DNA from: Pusillimonas sp. T2
GTDB lineage: Bacteria; Pseudomonadota; Gammaproteobacteria; Burkholderiales; Burkholderiaceae_B
Direction of reading: 5' to 3'
Length of the DNA stretch: 64,000 bases
NCBI RefSeq assembly: GCF_002236805.1
Contig: NZ_NIQA01000002.1
Location: 114,783-178,782 of the forward strand
The number at the start of each line of letters is the position of its first letter. The first letter of the stretch is position 1. Below the pieces are notes generated by a model. The model was not told where the DNA came from. It saw only the letters and a program-made list of their open reading frames with translations, and searched no databases. Shown here piece after piece: positions 35,126-44,463 of the stretch. Made by a program: the position numbers and the translations under genes.

Positions 35126-35584
35126 TCAGTTTCCCTTTCTGGACCAAGTCATCATCAGCTTATCTAGCGCATTACCGAATGCGCGTCTGTCTGACTGACT
35201 GAACGTTGCGGGCCCGCCCGTATCAACGCCCTGGCTACGCAACTCGTCCATCATGTCGCGCATAGCCAGCCGTTCGCCTATCGTCTCAATCGTGTAATGC
35301 TCGCCTCGCGGGTTAAGCGCAAAAGCGCCTTTGGCCAATACAAGGCTGGCCAAAGGGATATCGCCGGTAATCACTAAATCGCCCGCACAAGCTTTTTGAA
35401 CAATGTAATCGTCTGCCACGTCGAAACCGCGTGGCACCTGCACCGCCCGAATAAACGGTGACGGCGGCGTGCGCAACATTTGATTCGCCACAAGCGTTGT
35501 CGAACGCTGCCAACGCTGCGCCGCCCGATAGAGAATATCTTTGACGACGACGGGGCAGGCATCGGCGTCAACCCAAATTTGCAT
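35126..35584 (-). CDS. yaiI: YaiI/YqxD family protein (DUF188)
   Basis: A 152-residue protein of unknown function with the conserved start [15 protein letters not shown] and the central [18 protein letters not shown] motif. The fold is PIN-like and several acidic residues are conserved, so nuclease activity has been proposed for the family but is not shown. It follows the small gene at 35588-35854 by 3 bp. Confidence 0.88.
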   Translation of the reverse strand: MQIWVDADACPVVVKDILYRAAQRWQRSTTLVANQMLRTPPSPFIRAVQVPRGFDVADDYIVQKACAGDLVITGDIPLASLVLAKGAFALNPRGEHYTIETIGERLAMRDMMDELRSQGVDTGGPATFSQSDRRAFGNALDKLMMTWSRKGN

Positions 35585-35587
35585 GCG

Positions 35588-35854
35588 TTAAGCCTTCAGG
35601 GCGTCGGCCAGCAGGCTATTGATAAGGTCGTTGACGGCCACACCATCGGCTTGCGCCTTGGCATTCAGGGCCGTAATGACGGACTGTTGAAGTTTAACGG
35701 GGAACGAAACAAGACCCGCAGCTTGGTCCAGCCGCCGTTGCTCACGCCGGTCGGGTACAGCAGCGGCACCCGCAAAACGCCCAGGAGGCAAGCTGGCATT
35801 AAGTTTGCCCATGATTTTCAGGGCTTTGTTTTTTTCGAGATCAGTTTTTTTCAT
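35588..35854 (-). CDS. Small conserved hypothetical protein
   Basis: An 88-residue protein with a basic, Pro-Gly-rich N-terminal half (LNASLPPGRFAGAAAVPDRR). Its C-terminal half (VSFPVKLQQSVITALNAKAQ, then DGVAVNDLINSLLADAL) fits a ribbon-helix-helix or small helical fold. No toxin gene is adjacent. It is probably co-transcribed with yaiI. The function is not known. Confidence 0.6.
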   Translation of the reverse strand: MKKTDLEKNKALKIMGKLNASLPPGRFAGAAAVPDRREQRRLDQAAGLVSFPVKLQQSVITALNAKAQADGVAVNDLINSLLADALKA

Positions 35855-35917
35855 GAAGGGTCCGTGTGACGCGCCCCGTCAGCGACAGAGCGGCAGCGCA
35901 CATTCTAGTTGAAAACC

Positions 35918-37084
35918 TTACAAACCCAGTTTCAATAATCGACCATTGCCACTATCGGTGAGCACATAAACATAACCGTCCGGGCCAACGCGCACGTCAC
36001 GAATTCGCTCACTCAATGACTCCAGCAAGCGCTCTTCGCCCGTAACCTTGTTGCCCTCTAGCGTCAGGCGAAGTAACGCCTGCCCGCGCAGTGCGCCGAT
36101 AAACAACGACCCTTTCCAGGCCGGAAACTGGTCGGCATCGTAAAACGCCATGCCCGAAATGGCCGGCGATACCTTCCAGTAGTGAATGGGCTGCTCGGTT
36201 CCCTCTACGGTCGTCCCCTGCGCTTCGGGGATGTCAAAGCCAGAATAATTGATGCCGTAGGTGGCCAGTGGCCAGCCGTAATTTTTACCGGGTTTGGGGA
36301 TGTTGATTTCATCACCACCACGCGGCCCGTGCTCATGTGTCCACAATTCACCCGTCCAGGGGTTAAACGCCGCGCCTTGCTGGTTTCGATGGCCGTACGA
36401 CCAGATCTCCGGGCGAGCACCCGCTTGGTTAACGAAAGGGTTGTCATCCGGAATGCGGCCATCTGGGTGCAACCGAACTACTTTGCCTTGAAGCTTGTCC
36501 AGATCTTGAGCAGTGGGGCGCTGGTTGTTGTCGCCCAGGGCAATATAAAGATAGCCCTTTTGGTCAAACGCCAGGCGCGACCCAAAGTGCACACCGCTCG
36601 ATAAACGCGGCATCTGCCTGAAGATGACCTTGAAATCATTCAGTGCTGTGCCGTCGTCCGACAGTACGCCGTAGCCGGCAGCCGTGCTGCCATTGCCTTC
36701 GCCCTCTTCAGCGTAGGTCAGATAAACACGACGCGACTGCTCAAAGTCGGGTGCCAGTGCGACGTCAAGCAAGCCCCCTTGCCCACGCTCGTAAACTGCC
36801 GGCACGCCTTTTATGGGTTCAGACAGCCCCACTTCAGCGCGCCACAAACGCAGATTGCCGGGCTTTTCGGTAATGAGAATACCTTCATTGCCAGGTAAGA
36901 ACGCCATTGCCCAGGGGCGGTCAAGATTACGGGTCACTTCAGTCAAGTTCAGTTGACCCAGTTGGCTGGGCAAAACCTGCACAGCCTTGTCTTGCGCGTT
37001 AACCAAGGTAACGGGCGCGGCCCATACGGCTGCGGTCAACGCAGCACCCACCAAAAGGCGCCGGGTTATAGACAGTTTTGTCAT
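35918..37084 (-). CDS. PQQ-dependent sugar dehydrogenase (YliI/Asd-like)
   Basis: Periplasmic beta-propeller protein of 388 residues with a signal peptide (LLVGAALTAAVWAAPVTLVN). Family segments are RNLDRPWAMAFLPGNE with the catalytic-type arrangement, YSYGHRNQQG-like RNQQGAAFNPWTGELW, HEHGPRGGDEIN with the His and Asp, and GPDGYVYVLTDSGNGRLLKL at the end. It would oxidise an aldose with PQQ. The ATG at 37084 has GGAG 6 nt upstream and is preferred over an in-frame start at 37111. Confidence 0.88.
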   Translation of the reverse strand: MTKLSITRRLLVGAALTAAVWAAPVTLVNAQDKAVQVLPSQLGQLNLTEVTRNLDRPWAMAFLPGNEGILITEKPGNLRLWRAEVGLSEPIKGVPAVYERGQGGLLDVALAPDFEQSRRVYLTYAEEGEGNGSTAAGYGVLSDDGTALNDFKVIFRQMPRLSSGVHFGSRLAFDQKGYLYIALGDNNQRPTAQDLDKLQGKVVRLHPDGRIPDDNPFVNQAGARPEIWSYGHRNQQGAAFNPWTGELWTHEHGPRGGDEINIPKPGKNYGWPLATYGINYSGFDIPEAQGTTVEGTEQPIHYWKVSPAISGMAFYDADQFPAWKGSLFIGALRGQALLRLTLEGNKVTGEERLLESLSERIRDVRVGPDGYVYVLTDSGNGRLLKLGL

Positions 37085-37137
37085 TGATCGCTCCAAGCTG
37101 AATATCGGCAAGCTACACCTTTTGACCTGCTGTCCCG

Positions 37138-38190
37138 CTACGTCTTTAAAGACAAACCATGGCCTGGGGTGTCTTGAGGTTGCAGCATGCCATCGGCGCT
37201 GCGCTCAGGCCACCCCTCGAAGGCATCTTCAACAATCGGAAAGGCTTCAAGTAACAACTGGCCGTGAAATGCACCCGAAAAATGCACGAACAGCCCAGGC
37301 AAAAAGTGCGGGGCAACTAGTATGCCCTTCGATGCTGCCATTCGGGCCACCTCCAGACAGGGGGTCAAGCCCCCCGCCATGGCCAGGTCGGGCTGAATGA
37401 CGCCAGCAATACCGTCTTCTATGCATACCGAAAAACGATCCAACCCCTGAAGGTGTTCGCCTATGGCAATGATCGCACCCGTATTTTGAGCAGAAAGACG
37501 GCGATACCCCAACACGTCATCGGCAGGTAAAGGTTCTTCAACAAAGCTTAGCTTGTACTCGGCAGCCAATGCCAGCAGCTTTGCTGCGCTTTGGGCATTG
37601 CCTTTTTCATTGGCATCGGCCATTAGCCGAGCTTGCGGGCCGATAGCATCACGCACGGCGCTTAAGACGACTTCGTCGCCGGCATCGGCATTGACCCGCG
37701 GCTTAACGCCGGCATAGCCGGCTGCCATATATTGCGCCGCCAACTCGGCGACGGCTTGAGGGTCGTCTTTAGGGCCGAACCCGCCGCTGGCATATACCGG
37801 CACAGGGGCCATGCCGCCGCCCAGCGCCTGAGCCAATGGCCGGTTTTGACGCCTTGCAGTCAAATCCCATAAGGCGACGTCCAGCGCAGCAAGAGCCAAC
37901 ATGTTGGGGCCATCGCCAGTTCTGTTAAAGCTCTTTTTTATGTCGGCCCAATGCTCGGGCGGCGTTTTTAATACCGCCCATTGCAAAAAGCGGTTGGCCT
38001 GCGCCTGGGCAAGCTGCGCGACGACACCGCCCCCTCCCCCGATCACATACGAAAACCCCAGCCCTGTTGCGCCATCGGTATCGCGCAAGGTCGCGACAAT
38101 AATGTCAACGCCCGTGACCCCGGAACCCCCGATGGGCTTTGCAAATTTCTTTTCAACAAGCTGGATGTGAGCGGTAGCGATTTGTGTCAT
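37138..38190 (-). CDS. Mandelate racemase / muconate lactonizing enzyme family protein
   Basis: Enolase-superfamily enzyme of 350 residues. A capping domain (1-120) is followed by a TIM barrel with YAGVKPRVN (catalytic base region), metal ligands in LMADANEKGN and FVEEPLPADD, then IAIGEHLQG. The His-Asp dyad expected in the mandelate racemase group is not clearly placed. Acid-sugar dehydration or lactone formation is possible. It lies between the sugar dehydrogenase and a serine hydrolase on the same strand. Confidence 0.85.
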   Translation of the reverse strand: MTQIATAHIQLVEKKFAKPIGGSGVTGVDIIVATLRDTDGATGLGFSYVIGGGGGVVAQLAQAQANRFLQWAVLKTPPEHWADIKKSFNRTGDGPNMLALAALDVALWDLTARRQNRPLAQALGGGMAPVPVYASGGFGPKDDPQAVAELAAQYMAAGYAGVKPRVNADAGDEVVLSAVRDAIGPQARLMADANEKGNAQSAAKLLALAAEYKLSFVEEPLPADDVLGYRRLSAQNTGAIIAIGEHLQGLDRFSVCIEDGIAGVIQPDLAMAGGLTPCLEVARMAASKGILVAPHFLPGLFVHFSGAFHGQLLLEAFPIVEDAFEGWPERSADGMLQPQDTPGHGLSLKT

Positions 38191-38269
38191 GGCAGAGACC
38201 TAACTTTTTAGGCATAGTACCTGACCATAACGCCAATACAAGGGGTTGCCGCGCACCCATGCTGGCGGG

Positions 38270-39463
38270 TCAACCTATTACCGGCGGGCTCTTGTACACG
38301 GCTTCGACCAGCGCCTCGGTGCGATCACCGACACTTTGGCCGCCGCACTGAAAGTTTGACTGGCAGGCAAACGAAAGGTTGGCGTCGCAATCGGCAAATG
38401 CCAGCGTGCCGCCCGAACCAAAATGACCAAAGGCATCGGGGTTAGGCCCCATGGGTACCCATCCCGGCTTGTTTTTGAAAAAACCCAAAGCCATACGCAA
38501 CGGGCGATTGAGGATGGCATCTTCAGCCTCCCATTGCAGGGTCTGTGCTTGAGCCACCGCCGCATCGGACAACAACCGGACACCGTTGAGTTCGCCATAA
38601 TTAGCCAGCAAGGCATAAACAGTAGCTTGCCCACGCGCCGTGCCGTGACCGCCAAACGAGGGCAAAAATGCGGTTCGCACCTTTGCTGAATTAATCACGT
38701 CGACGTTCCAAGGCTTGGGCATTGCGTTCCAGGCCCGATAGATATTGGACCCCGGTGTCTGGCCGCGTTGGTATTGCTCGTTGACCGTATCGGCCGGATA
38801 CAGCGTTGCTACCTTATCCAACAACCCCGGCGGCACCCCAAGATAAAACGCGACCCCCAAAGGCCCGCAGACCTCGGCTTTTAAAAATTCGACCACCGAA
38901 CGCCCGCTGACGTTCAAAATGATAGTTGCAAACAAATAGCCGATGTTGGTGGTGTTATAGGCCGGCTGGGTACCAGGGGGCCACGGCAGCTTTTGTTCGG
39001 TCAGCGCGCGACGCATGGCCTCGAAATCAAACACGTCGTCGGTCTGAGCGCTGTCGTTAAAACACATCCCGCACTGATGCGACAGCACATGCCTGATCAA
39101 GACCTTTTCTTTGCCCGGGTCGGCATCTGCAAACCCAGGCCAATAGCGGGCCACTGGGTCATCAAGGCTAAGCAAGCCTTGATCGGCCAGCATGTGTATG
39201 CACAACGCGCTCATGGCTTTGGATACCGAGAATAAAACAGACATACTGTCTTCTTCCCATGGCGCTTGACGATCGAGGTCGCGAAACCCACCCCATAAAT
39301 CAACGACTTTTATGCCTTGATGAAACACCGTGACGGCCGCGCCTATTTCACGCCGCGCCTCGAAGTTTTCGCGAAAAGCATCAAGCACATGCCTAAACCC
39401 CGGGGCGCAAAACCCGGAAATTAGTGCCGGCTTGCCTCGTGCCAGAACACCTTCATTGAGCAT
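38270..39463 (-). CDS. Serine hydrolase, class C beta-lactamase / EstB family
   Basis: A 397-residue enzyme with the SxxK nucleophile motif SVSK at 79-82, a Tyr motif in PAYNTTNIGYLF near 169 and HFGSGGT near the C-terminus. No signal peptide is seen, which points to a cytoplasmic esterase, lactonase or amidase rather than a beta-lactamase. It is followed by an amidohydrolase gene 21 bp upstream on the same strand. Confidence 0.85.
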   Translation of the reverse strand: MLNEGVLARGKPALISGFCAPGFRHVLDAFRENFEARREIGAAVTVFHQGIKVVDLWGGFRDLDRQAPWEEDSMSVLFSVSKAMSALCIHMLADQGLLSLDDPVARYWPGFADADPGKEKVLIRHVLSHQCGMCFNDSAQTDDVFDFEAMRRALTEQKLPWPPGTQPAYNTTNIGYLFATIILNVSGRSVVEFLKAEVCGPLGVAFYLGVPPGLLDKVATLYPADTVNEQYQRGQTPGSNIYRAWNAMPKPWNVDVINSAKVRTAFLPSFGGHGTARGQATVYALLANYGELNGVRLLSDAAVAQAQTLQWEAEDAILNRPLRMALGFFKNKPGWVPMGPNPDAFGHFGSGGTLAFADCDANLSFACQSNFQCGGQSVGDRTEALVEAVYKSPPVIG

Positions 39464-39484
39464 TATCGAGCTCCCGATGCCGTA

Positions 39485-40525
39485 TCAGAGACTAAGCAAG
39501 CGCTGCGCGTTACCGGCAAGAATTTGGTCTTTCTGCGTTCCGCTGAGCGATGCCAGTGTTTCCACCGGGGTACGCGGTGCAGCCACACCCATATCGAAGC
39601 AATAGTCGCTACCCAGCATGACGCGCTCTGCCCCCACCTGCTTGATCAGAAAATCGAGTGCGGCTGCGTCGTGCGTAATGGTGTCGTAGTAAAAGCGACC
39701 CGCATACTCGCGCGGGCTGCGCTTGAGCGCAACGCACTCGGGGCGAACCGACCAGCCATGCGCAATACGGCCCAACAAAAAGGGCAAGGCGCCGCCGCCA
39801 TGCGGCAGGGCCACTTCAAGTTTGGGGAACTGATCCATGACACCCGAGAACACCAGATGTGCCGCGGCAATGGCGGTGTCGAACGGGTTACCCAGCAAGT
39901 TTGCCAAGAAGTACTGGCTGAGCCGATCTTGCATGCCAACCACCTTGAGCGGATGCAGGAAGATGGGCAGGCCAAGTTCCTCAAGGACTTCGTACACTGG
40001 CCAAAATTTCGGGTCGGATAAATTGGTGTCGTTGATGGCCGTACCCAAATAAACCCCTTTGATGCCTTTTATTTTCGACACCCGCTTTGCCTCGGCAATA
40101 GCGCGCTCGGGAAACTGCATGGGCAATGTGGCAAAGCCAAACAACTTACCGGGCGCCTTTTCGTGCGCCTGCGCCAGCGAGTCGTTGAACACCTGACTTA
40201 ACCGGTCGGCCAAATCGGCGTCGGCCCAATACACCATGGGCTGTGTCAGCGACAAAATCTGTTGCGTGACGCCTGTTTCTTCCATATCGGCCAGACGCAG
40301 ATCAAGGTCGATGAATTTATTGGCAATAGGGCCAGTAAACAACGGGCCTACCTTGAGCGCCTGCACTCCCCCCAGGTCAACGGCTTCGGCCCCTGCTGCC
40401 CCCCCCTGGCTTTTGACCAGATCGATATAGGCTTGCGAGTAGTAGTGCGCATGGATGTCAATCGCGCGAAAAGCGTTGCAGGAGTTGCAATTACAGCCTG
40501 ACGTAGCGTTGGATAAGTGACTCAT
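39485..40525 (-). CDS. Amidohydrolase family decarboxylase (ACMSD-like)
   Basis: Amidohydrolase_2 enzyme, 346 residues from the ATG at 40525. Metal and catalytic residues are visible as HAH in IDIHAHYYS, the His in PIFLHPLKV, the His in VALPHGGG and the Asp in LGSDYCFDMG. This group decarboxylates or hydrolyses aromatic and semialdehyde carboxylates. The N-terminus carries CNCNSCN, not usual for the family. It is transcribed away from the GntR regulator at 40736 and probably controlled by it. Confidence 0.85.
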   Translation of the reverse strand: MSHLSNATSGCNCNSCNAFRAIDIHAHYYSQAYIDLVKSQGGAAGAEAVDLGGVQALKVGPLFTGPIANKFIDLDLRLADMEETGVTQQILSLTQPMVYWADADLADRLSQVFNDSLAQAHEKAPGKLFGFATLPMQFPERAIAEAKRVSKIKGIKGVYLGTAINDTNLSDPKFWPVYEVLEELGLPIFLHPLKVVGMQDRLSQYFLANLLGNPFDTAIAAAHLVFSGVMDQFPKLEVALPHGGGALPFLLGRIAHGWSVRPECVALKRSPREYAGRFYYDTITHDAAALDFLIKQVGAERVMLGSDYCFDMGVAAPRTPVETLASLSGTQKDQILAGNAQRLLSL

Positions 40526-40560
40526 GGTTTGCCTTGTAGAATGAGTTGGCGGCATAAAAC

Positions 40561-40591
40561 AGATATATTATTAAATCAATTTGATATATCT
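40561..40591. promoter_or_regulatory. Inverted repeat in the divergent GntR/amidohydrolase region
   Basis: AGATATAT (40561-40568) and ATATATCT (40584-40591) are perfect 8-bp arms with a 15-nt AT-rich centre, 36 bp upstream of the amidohydrolase start. It is the best operator candidate for the GntR/FCD regulator transcribed the other way. Confidence 0.5.
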
Positions 40592-40735
40592 AATGCGTTT
40601 ATCATAAACTTCAAGGGTGGTTTTTCATAGGGGGTTAACCCCAAACCTTAACTTGCAGGGCCCCTGTAAACTCGACCCTTTAATTCCAACACAATACGCA
40701 TGCCGCAACCCGCAGGCCGACACGCGCAAGGTGAC

Positions 40736-41476
40736 ATGACAGATTCCCGCAAACCATCAAATCGGTCGGCCAGCATGACCGACCATGTCAAAGAAGCTAT
40801 CGAATCAGACATTCACAATGGCAGTCTGTTGCCCGGAGATGCCCTGGACGAAGCACGCCTTTGCGAACGGTTCAATGTTTCCAGAACACCGGTTCGCGAG
40901 GCTCTTTTGCAGCTATCGGTGCAGGGCCTTATTACGATTGTGCCCAGGTCGGGCATATACGTGGCGCGCCTGTCATTGCCCGAACTGTTTGCCATGTACG
41001 AACTATTGGCCGAACTTGAAGGTATTTGCGCCAAATTTGCCGCGCTTCGCATGAGCCGATCGGAAGTCGCTACGCTACGCGCTGCACACGAAGATGCCGC
41101 GCTTAGCCGCAATAGCAAAGACCCCGCGGCGTACGGTGCGGCAAACGCCCGCTTCCATGCCCTGATTTACGAAGGCTGCCATAACCCGTTTTTAAAGTCG
41201 CAAGTCGCGCTGATTCGCAAGCGCACGCAGGTATATCGGCAAAACGTTTTCGAGAACATTGCCCGCATTGCACGATCGCACGAGGAACATGGACGTGTTG
41301 TGGCCGCGATCGAGGCCGGCGACGCCGAGACCGCAGTAGAGGAAATGCGCAAGCATATCGACGGCGGCGGCCGCGATTTTGCAAAGTTTTTGGCCGAGAC
41401 ACCGGCAGAGCGCTTCGAGCCTACTGCCCCGAGCACCACAAAAAACAAAGGTCGGCCGGCGCGCAGCAAACCTTAG
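40736..41476 (+). CDS. GntR family regulator, FadR/FCD type
   Basis: Regulator with winged helix DHVKEAIESDIHNGSLLPGD, then RFNVSRTPVREALLQLSVQGLI, and an all-helical FCD domain from about residue 90. FCD His residues occur in ARFHALIYEG and EHGRVVAAIEAGDAE. The start at 40736 has AAGG just upstream. The frame is open from 40700, and an ATG at 40775 is also possible. The C-terminal tail is basic. It probably controls the divergent amidohydrolase operon (40525 to 37138). Confidence 0.88.
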   Translation: MTDSRKPSNRSASMTDHVKEAIESDIHNGSLLPGDALDEARLCERFNVSRTPVREALLQLSVQGLITIVPRSGIYVARLSLPELFAMYELLAELEGICAKFAALRMSRSEVATLRAAHEDAALSRNSKDPAAYGAANARFHALIYEGCHNPFLKSQVALIRKRTQVYRQNVFENIARIARSHEEHGRVVAAIEAGDAETAVEEMRKHIDGGGRDFAKFLAETPAERFEPTAPSTTKNKGRPARSKP

Positions 41477-41528
41477 CCAGGGCATCCGCACGACGGCGGT
41501 TGGGCCGCAACGCAGGCCTTTACGCTAT

Positions 41529-42122
41529 TTAAGGCAACTTAGCGCTAGTGCCCAACGGCGGCGGCCCGCCCTTCCATCGGCGTACCACGCGCTGAAACAC
41601 TAACGCATTAGGTATTTGCAACAAGGCCCCGGCATTCTCTTCTGTAGCGTCGCGCAAGGTGACGTACAACAAACTGATGTCAACGACCTCTCCTTTGGCG
41701 CCGGGCTTCTCGGCGGTATCGAGAATTTCGACGTAGTCACCCAAGCGAAATGGGCGCGCGGTAAAAATAAGAATGGCGCAAAAAATGTTAGAGAGCACGC
41801 TCCAGGCCGCGAAAAACGCCACAGCGGCAACCGCTGCAAAGCCGGTAAAGGCTGTCCAGAGCACCGTGCCCGAAACACCAAGGCGACCCAGCACAAGCAA
41901 ACCGGCCGCAATCATGATGACCCAGCGCACAATGGTGGCGGTGGGCTGAATCAAGTGCATGGGTAAATCGTAGCGTTCGCTGGCGCGCAGCAAAATCCGT
42001 CTCAGACCTCGTTGCAAAAACCAGGCAACCAGCAAAATCACCAGCACCTGGAAGGTCAAGAACAACGAGCCCAGCCACTCATGGCTCCAGGCAGGAAAGT
42101 AGGGGATTAACGACGCAAGCAC
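41529..42122 (-). CDS. Mechanosensitive ion channel (MscS family), short form
   Basis: A 197-residue membrane protein with three hydrophobic helices. The pore-lining helix contains FTGFAAVAAVAFFAAWSVLS, and the beta domain ARPFRLGDYVEILDTAEKPG gives the MscS pattern. The C-terminal vestibule domain is shorter than in E. coli MscS, so this is a minimal member. It would open under hypo-osmotic stress. Confidence 0.85.
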   Translation of the reverse strand: MLASLIPYFPAWSHEWLGSLFLTFQVLVILLVAWFLQRGLRRILLRASERYDLPMHLIQPTATIVRWVIMIAAGLLVLGRLGVSGTVLWTAFTGFAAVAAVAFFAAWSVLSNIFCAILIFTARPFRLGDYVEILDTAEKPGAKGEVVDISLLYVTLRDATEENAGALLQIPNALVFQRVVRRWKGGPPPLGTSAKLP

Positions 42123-42294
42123 GGCAAAGTTCCAGAAAACCCGTTGGCGGCACAGGGGTGGCGATATGCAAGCCAGCCCGCACCGATACAGAAAGTTTGA
42201 ATCACAACCTGTACTTTACCCAAGTTCAACACGCCGCATGCCGGCGCCCGCGCATTCAGAGTGCGGACAGACCGACACGCGCCGTTGCCCAGTC

Positions 42295-43791
42295 TCAGCT
42301 ATACCGCTTTTCTACCGCCTTGTTTTCGTCGAACCAATCGAACGGCTCATCGGAAAGATTCACCACCACACTTTGTGTTCTGGTATAGGCCTCGTAAGTA
42401 ACAATACCGTTCTCTTTGCCAACACCGCTTTCTTTAAAGCCACCCCACGGCGACGAGGGGTCGATACGATGGTGATCGTTGATCCAGACTATGCCCATTT
42501 CAAGCGAATGCGCAACACGATGCGCGCGAGCGATATCGCGTGTCCAGACGCTACCGGCAAGCCCGAAGTTCGTGGCGTTGGCCAACTCAATGGCGTGCGC
42601 TTCGTCGCGGAACGGCATAGCGCAGACTACCGGACCAAAGATTTCCTCTTGCTCGACCCGCATCCCCAACTTCACGTTGGTAAATACAGTAGGCTGCAAG
42701 AAGTACCCATCGGCCAACGCGCCGCCGGGTCGTTCGCCGCCTACAGCCACGGTTGCGCCTTCAGAGCGACCAATATTGATGTAGTCCATAACGCGATCGA
42801 GTTGACGCTGGCACACCACCGGCCCGATTTCAGTGTTGATGTCAGCCGGATCACCCAAGCGCAGGTTCCGGGTGCGCTCGACCAGACGGCTGACCACCTG
42901 ATCATAGATAGACTCTTGCACCAGCAAACGAGCGCCCTGCACGCAGGTTTGGCCCGCCGCAATAAACGACGCAAACAAGGCGCCGCTGACGGCGCGATCA
43001 ATGTCGGTGTCGTCAAACACCAGCACCGAAGCCTTGCCGCCCAACTCTGCAGCAAAGCCAGCCAGGTTGCGCCCGGCCGCTGCACCAATATGGCGACCGG
43101 TCTCGGTACCACCCGTCACATCGATCTTCTGAATGTCGGGGTGTTCGGACAAGGCCTTACCCGCCGCCGCGCCGTAACCTGTAATGACGTTGTAAACGCC
43201 TTCGGGCAAACCGGCTTCGCGAAAGACATCGGCCAACATCAAAGGCGTAATGGGCGCCAATTCGCTGGGTTTGACGACCACGGCGTTACCCGCTGCAAGC
43301 GCTGGCGCCAGCTTCTTGGTCAGAATCAGCATGGGGTGATTCCAGGGTGTAATCAACCCCACTACCCCTAAGGGCTGACGACGGGTGTAGTTAACGTAAG
43401 GCCCGCCAAATGGGTGAACGCGCCCTTCGTGTGTACGCGCAACGGCCGAAAAGTATTCGTACCACTCGGGCAGGCGCGACACCTGTGCACGCATTTCGCG
43501 GATGGGCCGCCCAATCTGCTCTACTTCGCAATCAATAAATTCGGGCAGGCGCTCACGCAACAAACGCGCAAACTTTTCAAGCACGATAGCGCGCTCGGTG
43601 GGCGTACGTGCGCCCCACTCGCGTTGCGCCTTGTGTGCGGCCGCCACGGCAGCATCGACATGCGACGCATCACCCGCCGGCACGGTGGCAATAACCTGCC
43701 CATTAGCCGGGTTTTCAACAGGGATAGGCTCGGCGCCGGGCGCATCGACTTCTTGCCCGCCAATCAGCATTTTCCAGTGTTTTACAGCCAT
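42295..43791 (-). CDS. NAD(P)-dependent aldehyde dehydrogenase
   Basis: A 498-residue enzyme with all key residues: Asn151 in TPWNHP, Lys174 in VVKPSE, Glu249 in AAELGGK and catalytic Cys283 in GQTCVQG. It oxidises an aldehyde to an acid. It is the last gene of a minus-strand run with the isochorismatase, TRAP transporter, hydrolase and deacetylase, so its substrate is probably a pathway aldehyde. The 170 bp after it up to the MscS gene show nothing notable. Confidence 0.93.
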   Translation of the reverse strand: MAVKHWKMLIGGQEVDAPGAEPIPVENPANGQVIATVPAGDASHVDAAVAAAHKAQREWGARTPTERAIVLEKFARLLRERLPEFIDCEVEQIGRPIREMRAQVSRLPEWYEYFSAVARTHEGRVHPFGGPYVNYTRRQPLGVVGLITPWNHPMLILTKKLAPALAAGNAVVVKPSELAPITPLMLADVFREAGLPEGVYNVITGYGAAAGKALSEHPDIQKIDVTGGTETGRHIGAAAGRNLAGFAAELGGKASVLVFDDTDIDRAVSGALFASFIAAGQTCVQGARLLVQESIYDQVVSRLVERTRNLRLGDPADINTEIGPVVCQRQLDRVMDYINIGRSEGATVAVGGERPGGALADGYFLQPTVFTNVKLGMRVEQEEIFGPVVCAMPFRDEAHAIELANATNFGLAGSVWTRDIARAHRVAHSLEMGIVWINDHHRIDPSSPWGGFKESGVGKENGIVTYEAYTRTQSVVVNLSDEPFDWFDENKAVEKRYS

Positions 43792-43802
43792 TTCTTCCTC
43801 GC

Positions 43803-44429
43803 TTAAGAACGTACAGCGGCAATCGCTTCATCGCCAGACATGACCCAGCCAAAGGCCGCGCGAACACACTTCAGTGCGGCGGCATGGGCTTCGGGGCCGT
43901 CCATGGTGTCGACACACTCTTCAATCACAATGGCGGCAAAGTCGCGTACGCAGGCGGCAACGGTTGTCGACAGCACGCATGAGTTCGTGTTTACGCCCGT
44001 GATCAGCAAGGTGTTGATGCCGTTGTTCTTGAGTGTGAATTCGAGGTCGCTGCCGATGAAGCAGTCATAACGACGCTTGGTATTGACCACCCAGTCACGC
44101 TCGTCGAGCAACTCGGGGATCACCTCGGTACCCGGCATGCCCCACAAGTTATGCTTGAGCACATTCTTGCGCGTGGCGGTCGGGTCTTCGGCACGGGTGC
44201 GCCAGTAAGGGTTGGTCCGAATTTCCTCAACGCTGCGGTACAAGGTCAACAGATGAATGACCGGGATACCCGCGTTGCGGCAGTTGTCGAAAAACCGCTT
44301 GTTGGTTTGAATCACCGCTTTTGACTGGTCGGCCGGCAATGGCATGGTGGCCACTTCAGGGTCGAGGTGACCGCGGTGCAAATCGATGGCAATTACTGCC
44401 GGACGAACAACATCTACGCCTAAATTCAT
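43803..44429 (-). CDS. Isochorismatase-family cysteine hydrolase (amidase)
   Basis: A 208-residue hydrolase with the Asp16, Lys118, Cys151 triad (IDLHRGH, NTKRRYD, NTNSCVLST). Members of this family include nicotinamidase, maleamate amidohydrolase, biuret hydrolase and RutB. The ATG at 44429 (MNLGVDVV) is chosen because the longer frame to 44504 overlaps the TRAP gene and adds residues that do not fit. It sits between the ALDH and TRAP genes and suggests that an amide or carbamate is hydrolysed. Confidence 0.88.
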   Translation of the reverse strand: MNLGVDVVRPAVIAIDLHRGHLDPEVATMPLPADQSKAVIQTNKRFFDNCRNAGIPVIHLLTLYRSVEEIRTNPYWRTRAEDPTATRKNVLKHNLWGMPGTEVIPELLDERDWVVNTKRRYDCFIGSDLEFTLKNNGINTLLITGVNTNSCVLSTTVAACVRDFAAIVIEECVDTMDGPEAHAAALKCVRAAFGWVMSGDEAIAAVRS

Positions 44430-44463
44430 TGAATACTCCTGGACAGGTTCAAGGGGGCCACGG

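Noticed and set aside
42166-43371. A 401-codon plus-strand frame over the ALDH gene
   Set aside because: It is antisense to a fully conserved aldehyde dehydrogenase and has no recognisable domain.
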